Shown here: positions 14,610 to 25,521 of the stretch, piece by piece
Layout: each line of letters opens with the position of its first letter
Numbering within the stretch: the stretch's first letter is position 1
Assembly: GCA_001931905.2 (NCBI GenBank)
Contig: MSJI02000807.1
Location: 1 to 64,000, forward strand
Reading direction: 5' to 3'
Source of the DNA: Cladosporium sp. IMV 00045
Lineage: Eukaryota; Ascomycota; Dothideomycetes; Cladosporiales; Cladosporiaceae
DNA length: 64,000 bases
Notes under the pieces: generated by a model
Databases searched by the model: none
Told to the model about the DNA's origin: nothing
The model's input: only the letters and a program-made list of their open reading frames with translations
Translations under genes and position numbers: made by a program

Positions 14610-14900
14610 TATCAAAAAGGAAAAGGAGAAAGAGAAAAAAAAAACGCCACGCTTTGTTTCCCTTCCGACGGAGTTTTGCTTCGCGCCGTATTAACAGAAT
14701 CAAGAAAAAGAGAAAAAGAGTTCAAACTCCGAGACTGTCATCCTGTCTGTCCATCGCCATTTGTGCAAGTTTCAAAAGGAAAAAAAGGGAAATTGGGGGA
14801 GTAAAAGTAACGAGAACGCTCAAATGGTTGCTAGCAGGCATTCCGCTTTTAGCCGGAATGAGACAAGAAAAAAAGAAAAAGAAAAAGAAAAGAGAAATTC
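14610..14900. repeat. Polypurine low-complexity tract
   Basis: Several A/G-only blocks on the + strand (for example around 14618-14641, 14703-14720, 14776-14790 and 14863-14897), several nearly mirror-symmetric. Such tracts can form triplex DNA in vitro; here they are reported only as simple sequence. Confidence 0.6.
14839..14860. other. Perfect 7-bp inverted repeat (CATTCCG ... CGGAATG)
   Basis: Arms at 14839-14845 and 14854-14860 with an 8-base loop, immediately before the longest polypurine block. It lies in the 3' flank of the BAR-GEF gene on the other strand. A transcript-end role is possible but unsupported. Confidence 0.35.
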
Positions 14901-15391
14901 CCGAATCAAACTCCATCGCTCTGAATTAGTTTCCCTCTTCTTATTGGGAGTCCAAGGGTTTTGTGGGGGTATTGATCGTATCCTGCGTGGAGAAAAGGAG
15001 GCCGGGGGCAAAAATGCTTCTTCTCCTTGTAATGGTTCTGGCTCTGGCGAGATGTGTGTCCCAAGAAGCAAAGGAGACAAAGTTTCTGCAAAGAAAGTCA
15101 GACTGGAGCCGGGTAAGTGGGATGACCACTGTCCAGGCTCAAGTCGATGACGGTTCGGCCGTAGATGCTATGCGTGTTTGTGCGGCCGGTTTGTGCATGC
15201 CAAATGTACAGCGCAGAACAATTCCAAGAACGTCCGGTGTTGTGATTACAAGGTCGGGGAATAGTTAGGTGGATTGATCACTCAGGGTCGATCTCGGCGG
15301 ACCTGAGCATGCGCCTCCGTTCTTCTCTCCTTCTTTTTCCAATCAACCATAGGGCGTGGTCGAGCAATTCTCTATAGTTCTCGCGGATCTC

Positions 15392-18300
15392 CTAGTCCTG
15401 CGAGAGAATGACGAAATGCTGTTCCCAGATCCAGCCAAGCGAGTTGGTCACATCGTCTTGGTTCTTGGCGAGCCACAATTCGCCTTTCTGGGCGACGACA
15501 TCGAACACCTCACCCTGCACGTAGGTGAGGTACGGGTAGCCGCCTTCCTTTCGGGCTTTGTCGATGTTGAACTCGAAGAGCGATGCACAGACGAACAAAG
15601 TTGCAGTTGAGTCGTTGGCTGGTTGACGAGAGTGGTCGCTGGCCGATGAAGTTGGGCGAGCTTGGGTCGCGGTCGCTGGGGTGACAGTGGAGGAAGAGTT
15701 GATGAGAGTCAGATCGGGAGACTCATTCGGCGGCATGGCAGAGGAAAAGATGCCGCTGAAGCGGTGTGAGTTGGACTCGCCAGAGTAGTCTGGGCGGGCG
15801 GTGAAATAGGTCTGACTACTCGAAGGGCGTGGAGAGCGTGGATTGTCCACGCTTGGGCGAGGAGACAGGAACGTGGTCGTGGGACTTGGCTGGTTTGCCG
15901 TTGATGGGCGCCCAGTGAAAGAAGACGACGTCTGAAGGGACTGGGGTGCGTATAGGCCTCCTTGCGCGTTCGAGTTCGACCAATGGCGGCTGGTCAGAGA
16001 AGAACCAGAGTTGGCGGATGTGATTCCGCGATTCGACAGGGAGGAATTTGAGCGCATGCGGCCACCGTTCGGCAGCAGCCCGGTATCCATACCAGCGGCG
16101 TCTGGAGTGTTGATGCCACTATGCCTCTTGCTGGAGCTTGGCGTGTGCAGATTAGGTGAGCCTTCACTGCCCATTGACATGGTCCGCTTCGAACTGCTCA
16201 ACGTTGAAGGTCGCTTGGTGCCAGAGTCTGAGTCGGCCAGGATAGTGTTGGTGGGCGAGAGGTAGTTCTCCACATTAGCCATGGCGGAGCCGTTGACGAT
16301 TCCGAGTTCCATCACCTTCGCTCTGACAAGCTCATAGTCGGCATGGAAAGTCGGGCCGATCTCGTGAAGGACTGGGAGTTCTCCGGCATCGTCAATGAGA
16401 GGCAACAACTTCTTCTGCCAGGTATCTTGCCAAGTGAGCTGGATGTCGAGGAAACAGTTGAGGCACGCTCTGACCAAGGAGCCTGTGAGCTCATAGAGCT
16501 TAGGCAGTTCGAGCTTGAGCTGGTCGTTGAGCGCCACATACATGTCCGCAGCCTCGGCGGTCTTCTTGTCAGGTTTCTCGCCCTTCTTCTCGATGGACTT
16601 GCATCTGGCATAGTCGACAATGCGTTTCTTACGCTTGGCAATAGCGGCTTGTGGATTTTCGTGCATCTTGATACAAGCAACCATGGGCGTGACGACACGC
16701 TTGTGCAGGGTAGCCTTGTGTTCTGCAAGCGCGACGGCAGTAAGGTCACGGATAGCATGTCCGTAGCGGCGCCATTTGCTCGCAATCTCAGGCAGGCTGC
16801 CATGTGAAACATCGCCGTACGCTTCAAGAGCCGAAGCGAAATTGCTGATCTGCTCCACTGCTCTGGTGGCCTGCGTGACATAGTCTTGAACATCGCGCAT
16901 GCAAATCTGCAGCCGGATGTAATGTCCACCGAACTTGTGGGCAAGAGCATCGAAGTCTGCGTCTTGGAAAGCCTCGTTGATACCAACACGTTCTCTGATC
17001 TTTTCCGTTCTACGGCCAAACGCCTTGGCAAGTCCAGTGCGAACGTCAGACTCTTTGCCCTTACCACGGCCAATCATCTGCTCGACGAGGTCGGCTCTCT
17101 TTTTCGCTTCGTTGATGCGAGTGAGCATAGCAATGGAGTCCTTGGAAGCAGCTTTCAATGCATCATGATCGGGGTGATCGGTAGGCGTGCAGTCCAGTAG
17201 TTGCTGCAACATAAGAGGATACTTAGATACACGCTGCGTAGGCTTGACGAGAAGAGAGTCCAGATCCCAAGCGGAAGTGATATCGCTTGCATTATTGTGG
17301 CACTCATCCAGCCAGCATTTGACCGTGGGATTGCTCTGAAGAGCCGACAGTCTCTGGTTCGCGGCATCGTGGTTTTTGAGGTAGCTTCCATAGATCAGCT
17401 CCATGTAATTCAAGTTCTCCAAGAAACACTTTCCAATGGTGGTACCGCGGTCTTTCTCGTCATCAATGGAATCGGTGCTGGTATTAGTGCCATCGCTTTG
17501 CGTGGTAGAAATGCTGCCGCGCTTGCCGTGCCAACGCGTTCCCTTCGAAGGTTGATAGATGGACGTCACAGCCTTCCTCAGGTCGTCGAAGAACCTTAGA
17601 GAGAAGCGTTCAATCTCGTCGCAGTTTCCGAACAAGGTCTTCTTGTCTTCAGCGCTGACGAAATCGTCAACGGTAGCCTTGTAGATATCTTCAATGATCT
17701 TCAAGTCTTGATGATAGCTGTTCTCGGTGTTCAAGAGCTCCATGATAACATGGCGACGCTTCTGCAACCTCTTCTGCTCTGGTCCAGGCGAAGACGCCTT
17801 CGCGGATCTACTTTGACCTTCGCCACCAACATCTATAGACGGAAGGCGTGTAGACCCAGCGAAGGAAGACATTGAGGCAGAACCGGGAATGGGCGGAGGG
17901 TGGCGTTGACTGTCGACAGACGGACGAGAAGACCCGGGACTCGGGCCCCAATTGCCCTGACGAATCTGAGGCGACGTCTCGGTCGATGCGCGCTCCGCAT
18001 AAGGCACAGGTACGTGCGGTACTTCAGGCATGGCGTAAGGCTGGGCTTGAGGTTGTGCTGGAGGAGCTGCTGGCGGCGGTGGCGGCGCGTGATTCGGCGG
18101 CGGAGGCGCAAAAGCTGGCGAGGGCACTTGAGACTGCGGCGCGGAACCCTCTACACTGTTCTTCGCGCTGTCACCTGCAGCGTGAATTTGAGGCAGGTCA
18201 ATGTGGCCCGATGTCGATATGCGCAAGCCTTCACTCATGAGATTGGGAGAGGCGGAAACGTTGGCAGCGCCGGTGCTAGACCTCGGAGTATAGCCAATAT

Positions 18301-21300
18301 CCTTCGGCGGAGGAGTGGGTGGCTTAAATTCCTCCTGATGAGTGTCGGGCGGTGGAGATTCTTCGCCACGCTGCTTCCGTTCCCACTGTTCATTTGCCTT
18401 CATAATCTGAGTGGCAAAATCGTCCTCTTCGTCTTGCACGTGAACGCCGGGCGTATTGTTGAGCGCATTGATAGCCTCATTTTGCATGTGCATGTCGTTC
18501 TCGTGATGATAAGGATCATACTCGTCATCCGTGCGTCCAAACACGACAGCCGTGCCCATTGACACATCTGCATCCGGCGGTGTATCTGGCGTGACAGCAG
18601 GAATATCATACTGAGAGTTGCTCCGGGAAGGTTCATCCAGTGGTGGAGGTGTCATTGCCCGCTGGCTAGCGATGCTGTCCAGAAGGTTCTGCACCATGAT
18701 TGCGTCTGAGCCACCATTCTGCGACAAGTGCTCAAGGTCGACAGAATACTTCTCTGCCTCCTGTAGTAACTCGGGCGCGATGATACCAGTAGCGTTATAC
18801 TGTTCCAGCGCACGTGCAAAGGAAGGATTCGAAATGAGATCTTGAGTGACGGCTTCGTCAACATGCTGCTGGCGTACAGTAGGCTTGAGAGTATCCTGCC
18901 GATTGTTGCGCCTTCGCGGAGTTTCTTGAAATTCGCTGTTGGGGATATCCTCATCAGGGGACTCGCTCCACCCATTGGCTGCGAATGCTTCCTGATTGTG
19001 TGCCTGGCTACGCGCGACTTCTTCTTGCGAAGTGCTCGTCTCGGATTGTTGATAGGCCTGACGAAAATCATGTTCCCAAGGTTCAAGCTTTGAGTTTCTC
19101 TCCGGCGGTCCGTTTTCATTATCCAGCATGATTTTGATGGAGCCCTGATCCGTGGTGTGAGAATTTCCAAGTGGCCACTGATCGCCCACATCGCTCGACG
19201 ATTCTTCTGCTGAAGGACCGCTTGCTTCGTAGCCATCTTCTCCAGAGCGGCTGTTCGACGAAGAGCCACTTCGCTGGCGCATGAGCATGACATTGTCCAG
19301 AATGCTGTTGCGAACGGTGCTTTGCGAAGTTTCCGGCACGTCAAGTCGCCTGTGCTCGATAGGTGCTTGATGATTCGGTTGGTATGTGGCCGCACTCAGA
19401 AGGGTAGGCTGCTCGATAACCTCCTCTTTGCGCTCTTGCGGGTACGCATGTCCAAGCACAGGACTCTCCTCGTCAAGCTCGAAATCGGTGTGTTCGGAAC
19501 CTGCCGTCATGGGCTCTGGCGGATCCAGCAACCCTCTCGGCTGAGGGAAAGCACTGGTGTCAAGACTCAGGCCTCGCTGTCTCTCCGTCACAGGCTCAAC
19601 TGTCTGATGCACATCCATGCTCTCTGTCTCGCGGTTCAACACTGCCGCCTGATGCTGATCCACCTCATTGGTTCCATCTCGAGAAGCACCAGCGACAGCT
19701 TGCGGGCTCGTCTCCTCCGAAGCTTGACGCGACCGACTTCTTGATCTGCTCTTGAGATCATCTTGTGATCTGGTCTCTTCAATATTCTGTGATATCGCCT
19801 GCTGAATCCTCGCCCTCCGCTCAGCGAAATCAACCTTTCCAAGCTCCGGAATCCTGCGTTTCGTGTGCTCTTTCTGCTGATCATATGGCTTGCCGAGCCA
19901 TTGTTCGCTCGGTTTGTCCTTGCTCATATTTGCAGGGCGATCGCCCGCAGCGCGAGCCCGGCTTGCCGCCGTAGTTGCTGCGCTCACAGGCTGGCGCGGC
20001 CTTGACGAACGGAGAGGTGGGGATAGTTTTGGCGGAGGAGCCACAATTTTTGCGGAGAGTAGCTGGTTGTTGTTGCTTGCTGTCAAAGGCGGAGGGTTGT
20101 ATCGACGAGAGTGCTGCGTTGCGATCTTTTCGTTCTCCTTGTTCGCATGGTGCTTAGCCCTGGATGGCGATTTCGAGAGCCTATTTCTTCCGCCGTGATT
20201 CGACAGAGATGAGCTGGCTCGAGATTGCGTTGCGGAACTTGGTGAATCGCCTGATCGGTTGGAGTGTCTGACAGGTATGCGGGAGTTCGGTGTGTCCTTG
20301 CGTAATGTCGATTTGGTGGCCGGAGATGATGATGGGCTGAGGACGGGGATGTTCGAGGTGTTGAGGTTTGGCATACTAGGTGGCTGGTTTGGTGGGTATC
20401 CGACCAAATCACTCCTGCTGCGCTGATGGTGAAGCTTCTGGTTGGCGTATGCGAATGAAGGCTGCGAGATCTCGTGATTCGACTGACTCCTTCCGTGGCT
20501 CAACGCAATACTACCATCGCTCCCCCTGCGCATAGAATGTTGGAAGTTCTGTATTGGGCCGTACTTGTCCAGATCGAAGTTGGCGTTCCACTGGCCGTCG
20601 GATGTGATCTCACCAAAGAGAGGACGTGCGGCCTCTTGCTCGATTTGCTTCGCACGCTTGGGACTGAAGGCAGCGTGCGGCTGGCTCTTAGTGCTCAAAG
20701 AGCCCGAGCCGAATGAGCTACCGGTATCGAATGACGTCGAAGGGCTCTTATGCGGTGACTTGGGTTGTCCAGGTCTCCTCTTCTGCAGCTTGGCGCCTCC
20801 AGACCCGCTCTTAGTAGGACTGTTAGGCGACTTGCTCTTTCCGATATCGCGGCGATACCTCTCATTACTTGTGCGAACCGTCAACGGAGGCTGGACGGCG
20901 CCAGGCTGCGCGTTGCGGTCGAACCTGTTGGCGATATCCTTGACCGTGCCAGGGGCCCGCGAGGACGGCAGGAGAACCGGGTGTGACCGTACGTTGTTGA
21001 GGGATTTGTTGGTGGAAGCAGCAGGGCCGGACGCGCTCCTCAGCTTGTTCCTGGATGGCGACCGTGATGCGGCCCTGTGCGCGATGTTTGGATTGAAAGA
21101 AGTGGTAGCACTGACGCCTGTCTGCACAGCGGCAGGCAGAGAAGGAGGATCCGTGGGCGCAGATTGCTGTTCCAACGGCGGAGGGGTGGGTGTGAATGAA
21201 GTCTGGTAGAAGTCCATCGGATCGACAGGGCCATTGACGTTAGCGCTCACGATGGGCGGCGGCGAGCTGTCGTGGTAGTCGTCGTTTTGGGTACGCGCGG

Positions 21301-21358
21301 GGCGCATCATGCCAGGCTGGCGATGCTGAGCCCACTGGTCGCTGCCTGGGGCTTGCAT
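15392..21358 (-). CDS. Rho guanine nucleotide exchange factor with DH, BAR and SH3 domains (Tuba/Gef1-like)
   Basis: Single uninterrupted frame of 1988 residues with ATG at 21358. The first ~1190 residues are disordered, rich in Ser, Pro, Gln and Glu, with proline runs (about 1090-1110) likely to bind SH3 or profilin-type partners. A Dbl-homology domain starts near residue 1196 ('KRRHVIMELLNTENSYHQDL', later 'LLVKPTQRVSKYPLMLQQLL', the conserved helix that contacts the GTPase). A BAR-type coiled region follows (about 1410-1640, 'FGGHYIRLQICMRDVQDYV'), then a Ser-rich linker and a C-terminal SH3 domain (about 1925-1985, 'ATLFVCASLFEFN', 'GYPYLTYVQGEVFDVV', 'LGWIWEQHFV'). There is no PH domain, as expected for this class. 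Family knowledge suggests activation of Cdc42 or another Rho GTPase at curved membrane during polarised growth or septation. The specific GTPase is not deducible from sequence. Confidence 0.92.
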   Translation of the reverse strand: MQAPGSDQWAQHRQPGMMRPARTQNDDYHDSSPPPIVSANVNGPVDPMDFYQTSFTPTPPPLEQQSAPTDPPSLPAAVQTGVSATTSFNPNIAHRAASRSPSRNKLRSASGPAASTNKSLNNVRSHPVLLPSSRAPGTVKDIANRFDRNAQPGAVQPPLTVRTSNERYRRDIGKSKSPNSPTKSGSGGAKLQKRRPGQPKSPHKSPSTSFDTGSSFGSGSLSTKSQPHAAFSPKRAKQIEQEAARPLFGEITSDGQWNANFDLDKYGPIQNFQHSMRRGSDGSIALSHGRSQSNHEISQPSFAYANQKLHHQRSRSDLVGYPPNQPPSMPNLNTSNIPVLSPSSSPATKSTLRKDTPNSRIPVRHSNRSGDSPSSATQSRASSSLSNHGGRNRLSKSPSRAKHHANKENEKIATQHSRRYNPPPLTASNNNQLLSAKIVAPPPKLSPPLRSSRPRQPVSAATTAASRARAAGDRPANMSKDKPSEQWLGKPYDQQKEHTKRRIPELGKVDFAERRARIQQAISQNIEETRSQDDLKSRSRSRSRQASEETSPQAVAGASRDGTNEVDQHQAAVLNRETESMDVHQTVEPVTERQRGLSLDTSAFPQPRGLLDPPEPMTAGSEHTDFELDEESPVLGHAYPQERKEEVIEQPTLLSAATYQPNHQAPIEHRRLDVPETSQSTVRNSILDNVMLMRQRSGSSSNSRSGEDGYEASGPSAEESSSDVGDQWPLGNSHTTDQGSIKIMLDNENGPPERNSKLEPWEHDFRQAYQQSETSTSQEEVARSQAHNQEAFAANGWSESPDEDIPNSEFQETPRRRNNRQDTLKPTVRQQHVDEAVTQDLISNPSFARALEQYNATGIIAPELLQEAEKYSVDLEHLSQNGGSDAIMVQNLLDSIASQRAMTPPPLDEPSRSNSQYDIPAVTPDTPPDADVSMGTAVVFGRTDDEYDPYHHENDMHMQNEAINALNNTPGVHVQDEEDDFATQIMKANEQWERKQRGEESPPPDTHQEEFKPPTPPPKDIGYTPRSSTGAANVSASPNLMSEGLRISTSGHIDLPQIHAAGDSAKNSVEGSAPQSQVPSPAFAPPPPNHAPPPPPAAPPAQPQAQPYAMPEVPHVPVPYAERASTETSPQIRQGNWGPSPGSSRPSVDSQRHPPPIPGSASMSSFAGSTRLPSIDVGGEGQSRSAKASSPGPEQKRLQKRRHVIMELLNTENSYHQDLKIIEDIYKATVDDFVSAEDKKTLFGNCDEIERFSLRFFDDLRKAVTSIYQPSKGTRWHGKRGSISTTQSDGTNTSTDSIDDEKDRGTTIGKCFLENLNYMELIYGSYLKNHDAANQRLSALQSNPTVKCWLDECHNNASDITSAWDLDSLLVKPTQRVSKYPLMLQQLLDCTPTDHPDHDALKAASKDSIAMLTRINEAKKRADLVEQMIGRGKGKESDVRTGLAKAFGRRTEKIRERVGINEAFQDADFDALAHKFGGHYIRLQICMRDVQDYVTQATRAVEQISNFASALEAYGDVSHGSLPEIASKWRRYGHAIRDLTAVALAEHKATLHKRVVTPMVACIKMHENPQAAIAKRKKRIVDYARCKSIEKKGEKPDKKTAEAADMYVALNDQLKLELPKLYELTGSLVRACLNCFLDIQLTWQDTWQKKLLPLIDDAGELPVLHEIGPTFHADYELVRAKVMELGIVNGSAMANVENYLSPTNTILADSDSGTKRPSTLSSSKRTMSMGSEGSPNLHTPSSSKRHSGINTPDAAGMDTGLLPNGGRMRSNSSLSNRGITSANSGSSLTSRHWSNSNAQGGLYAPQSLQTSSSFTGRPSTANQPSPTTTFLSPRPSVDNPRSPRPSSSQTYFTARPDYSGESNSHRFSGIFSSAMPPNESPDLTLINSSSTVTPATATQARPTSSASDHSRQPANDSTATLFVCASLFEFNIDKARKEGGYPYLTYVQGEVFDVVAQKGELWLAKNQDDVTNSLGWIWEQHFVILSQD

Positions 21359-24300
21359 GGCTGGTACATTCGCAGTGGGTTCATCGCATGCTGGACGGGG
21401 CCGCCGGGGATGCGTTGCGAGCGCTTAGCCGGGCAGCTATGGCCGGCTGGACAGGCGTTGGATCGAGTTCAAGCGAGTGGATTGGAGATTGCAGCACGGC
21501 GATAGGTCGGAGGGCCGTTTGGAATGTCTCGCGGCGATGGGAGTCGCGTGGCCGAAGCGATAGAACAGACAAGGCGTGGGTGAGAGGGGAAGAGGGTGCG
21601 GGAAGGGTTTCAGTGTGAAGTGAGTTCGTAGGTGTCTCGCGCTGGCTGCCAACCGTTCCGTCAGTTCCAAAGGCGGATTATTGCCAAGCCCGAGGCCAGG
21701 GTTGTCGTACGGAAAGGGCTGGTCGACTGCGGGGAGAGACCGGGGGATGGATGATTGTTGAGAGAGGTGTGGTGTAGGAGCGGGAGGTTGGTGTGAGTGA
21801 AGTGTTGTGTGCGTGTGTGATGGTTGTTGCGGGAGACGGGTGGTGGGTGCGGTGAAGTGGTGGTATAGGCGTGAGGGCGAGAGCGAGGACAGAACAGAAG
21901 CAATAATCGACGCAAGCAAGCTGCGGCGGCCACGCGACGAAGACGACTACAAGTTGGATCCCACCCACAGCCTCGAACAGCGAATCAATCCGCACGGTCC
22001 AGTCAGTCTACAACGGTGCCGCCTCATATGCCTTAACGGCGTATCTCTCAAAAGACATGAGGCGTGCTAGTCGGTCATCTGTGATACTGTAGGCTCATAG
22101 GGCATATGCAATCACTCTCCCTTGGGTTGGTCCTTACAATCAATCCCAAAGAGTCCCGAGCTCGTGTGAAGATGACAATCAGAACGATATGCCATAGGCT
22201 TTCGACTACCGACTGCTCTTCAGACAATAATGGATGTTGCAAGTCCGGTCCTCACAAACGCTATTTCGTTCAGCGTCACGTAGAGTGATCTACCAGCCCG
22301 CCAACGGCTCTCCTCACTACTTTCGACACGCCGATCCATCGCCCCAGTCCGCCTTACCCAGCTAGTCGGGCCAGCACGAGAGGAATCAGGGCGAAAAGCG
22401 ATTGGGGATGGAAGCCCAAGGAGCAATCCCATACACTACTGTCTACATCACAGGCCAGACGCAGGGAACAGTCCTCTGCGGATGACCGGATGTTCGCCCA
22501 ACTGATTCAAGCCCAAAAAGACCCACGACGACGAAGACGACGAACGAACATCCCATCAACCAGGTGAGGCCAGGCATCACGACATCCCTGCATCATTGGC
22601 ACAGGCTTTTGTGACAGCTTTTTGGGCTTGTTGGCCCTCGCTGGCGCAGGAAGAGAAGCACGGCTCTGGCCTCTGCCCACAACTTTCCGGCGTCTGAGAT
22701 CTGCAGGAACTCGCATCAAGCCCCGAAGCCTACATATTTGTTCCTAGCAGCTGGTCTGGCTGTGGCCGGACGTCTGGCCTTTGCAACATCCGCGACGCTC
22801 GTCACTGCTTGGGTTGACACCTGTCAGACGCCGCACCATACTCGGGGGAAATGGATGCCTCGTAGCAAGAGCAAACATTCGCGGTCTGGCATACAAGTCC
22901 CTGAATTTAAAGCTGAAGCCGCTTGTGAGTCTTTGCTGTATGAAATAAAAAAGAAGGAAGAAAAGGAGCAAGGCTCTTATCTTCCTGACTGCGTCATGTC
23001 ATGGGCAGAAAAAAGGGTCATCAGAGGCATGCCTCATGCTGCATGCATGCGTTGTTCCTGCGCTCAGTGCTACCACACCGCACCACCCACGTCTCCTTCG
23101 CCCTGACTCTTTCGCAGCAGTAGAAGCAAGCAAGGGCGAGCGCCCAGCCTCATAGAATATTCCGCAAGAGCCTCATCATTGTTCTGCTTCGTCGTGAGGG
23201 AAACTCGTCGCCGAAAATAACCACTATTATCATCGCAATCCAGATCCCCTAGGACAATGCGGATCTGCTGCAAGTGACGATACCACAAGGCGAATCCTTC
23301 TCTCCCCTTACTAAGGTCATCGCAAATGCGGGTGATACATGCACTCGATCTTCGCCAAGGATGCAAGCGACCGATTTTTGAAAGATCAAAACGTGAAAAA
23401 AGACGCACCCCATGTCATTGCAAGAGAGCCGATTCGCTGCTGCAGCAATATCGTCGCAGATGCGTGTATCTACCATGATCGCGTTTCAGGAGACGAGATC
23501 GAATCACCAAGGAGTCAAATCACACAAGAAAAGAAAGAACACATACTGCAGGTTGAAAACACCTCCAAAAACACCCACATCTGCAGAAACAGACGCGTCG
23601 AACTTTTTCCCAACAGAGGCATAGCAGATCCCAGACCCTGCCATTCCGCACCTGCCACCAAAGCATCGCATTCTCAGTATATAACCCGGTACGGCACCGC
23701 ACAAGCTTCACTTTAACCTCACACGGAGCCAAAGAATAACCCTCCGACGAGAAACCTCACGCGCGAAGAAAACGCGACCTGTCAACTTAACCCAATACCC
23801 TGGCCGTTGTTGCCGTGAGCCGGTACCCTGGGGTGGTAAATGAGTGGGTTTCAACATTGTTACTCACTTGCTGATATACACCAACGAGATGGGATTGGCA
23901 GAACCGAGGAATTGGTACATACATCAGGTAAATCAATAACATATCCACGTCGCGTCGCGTCTGTCACGGAAGGCAGGCGAAGACCGATTTTGACGCGTGC
24001 GAGTGATCTGCCGGTATATGTCCATGTTCACAGGTGACATGCAAGAAGCGTTCGTGTGATAGATTCAAAGACAGGGTGGGATGAAAGGATAGCCCGAGAA
24101 GTATCATGCTCATCAATAAAGTCGACAACCTGTCGCGGTGTATTTGTTGAACTACTTCGTGAACAAAGAATCAACGCGATCGCAAGCCACATTGCGAGCA
24201 TGTCTTCGTTCTCCCGTAGGGTAGTTGTGTCGTGCAAAAGCTTCCACGTTGAGTACTTTACAAATACATATACTCGCATACACTTATTATTTCCAACCTC

Positions 24301-25521
24301 CCAACCTCTTTCTTCGTCCATTTCTTTTCCCGCTGCAAAATCACAGACAAAGACCATACACACTTGCATGATGACTATACGGCCTGCGATCCAGGCCAAA
24401 CGCGAAACACCCAGTCGTTTCGCCCGAGAAGCTAGGCACTATGTACAAATGGATACCACCACATAAAATAAGTCCAGCCAGATATCGAAACAAAGAAACA
24501 CAAGCGTTCGAACCCCACCTCTCGGAATCAATTTAGCTGGCATGTTCGAGAACTCGATGCCTTATCATGATCTATCAAGGATCATTGAATCCAGCACGAA
24601 AAGTACATATATCTCTGAGATGTTCCGCGATCAATCTACAACCATTCGTAAAGTGTACACCGAGCGACTCGAGCAGCACATCGACCCAACGTATTCGATT
24701 CGACAACCACTGAATCCATACCTTACCATCCGACCAATGTAACGAGAAAACCCGACAAAAGCACATACCATCCACGAACCCAATACATGCACCTGATTCC
24801 AATTGACTTCGATCAACTTCAAACGCGAACGAATGAGACGCAAGCTGAGGTCAAAAACCCAAAGGCAATTCACAACAAAATCGAGCAAATCTTCATTGGC
24901 GAGTTTGAACGTCACTTGCATCCTTAGAAAAAGACACGACAATGAAACGCGCGCTCGTGAGGCGTGGTTGTAGGGAGATTGTTATCGGTTGAACTTGATT
25001 TGAATTGATTGATTGAATTGATGAATTTCATTAAAGCGCCCTAGCTATAGGGCACGGGAGACACCTGACGAGTCTCTCCGACCCCTTCTCTCCCTCGAAC
25101 CGGAACGACGTCGAGTCAAAGAAGCAAGGAAAGCGTCAAGAGAGCCCATCGAGGAGCTAATTACGAGAAGTAAGAGAGACGAAAATAAGAAGCCATTAAA
25201 GCCACCGAGCGAAAAGAAAACACCTTGCTGCTCTCGTCACATGCCGGGTTTCTTCTGCAATCCAACAAAATACCACCCCTCACCATCACTGCTGCTGCTT
25301 GCTGCGTCTCTCGCTTCCGGGTGTGTTCATTAAGATTCTGGTCGTTTGTCGTGTTATTGGTTTTTTGTGTTGCAGTCGTGAAATGAAAGGGCAGGCACTC
25401 AGGTCGTGGAAAGAGAGTAAATACTCCCCAATGCATGAGCGCACTGCCCTGATATCTTTGTTTTTCTTTTGTTGTTTAGGTTCTGTTTGCACCAACGCTG
25501 ATTGTCCAGATATCAACTCGT
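21359..25521. other. Gene-free stretch of about 4.2 kb
   Basis: Sits between the starts of the BAR-GEF gene (-) and the end of the GPI-type gene (-). The first ~600 bases probably hold the BAR-GEF promoter and leader. I could not recognise any protein, tRNA or rRNA in the rest. Around 23677 there is a TATATAA motif followed by CT-rich sequence, which could mark a promoter, but no open frame follows. Two small hairpins occur at 25038-25076. Confidence 0.45.
25038..25076. other. Pair of adjacent short hairpins
   Basis: GCCCTA-GCTA-TAGGGC (25038-25053, 6-bp perfect stem) is followed five bases later by GAGAC ... GTCTC (25058-25076, 5-bp stem, 9-base loop). They lie about 450 bases beyond the stop codon of the GPI-type gene. 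Function unknown. Confidence 0.3.

Larger units (their letters stand above)
14000..15391. other. Non-coding stretch with purine-rich tracts
   Basis: No gene recognised. From about 14600 to 14900 the + strand is dominated by A and G (runs such as AAAAAGAAAAAGAAAAGAG), so open frames there are only Lys/Glu/Arg runs. A perfect 7-bp hairpin lies at 14839-14860. The segment probably contains the 3' ends of the flanking convergent genes. Confidence 0.5.

Noticed and set aside
18000..20000. Several + strand frames across the BAR-GEF gene
   Set aside because: All are shadows of a single 1988-codon frame with clear domains on the other strand.
24495..24525. GTTCGAACCCC resembling a tRNA B box
   Set aside because: No matching T-stem, A box or acceptor stem on either strand.
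25058..25080. CTGACGAG core like the conserved core of a hammerhead ribozyme
   Set aside because: The required GAAA after a second stem is missing and the local stem (GAGAC/GTCTC) encloses the motif instead of following it.
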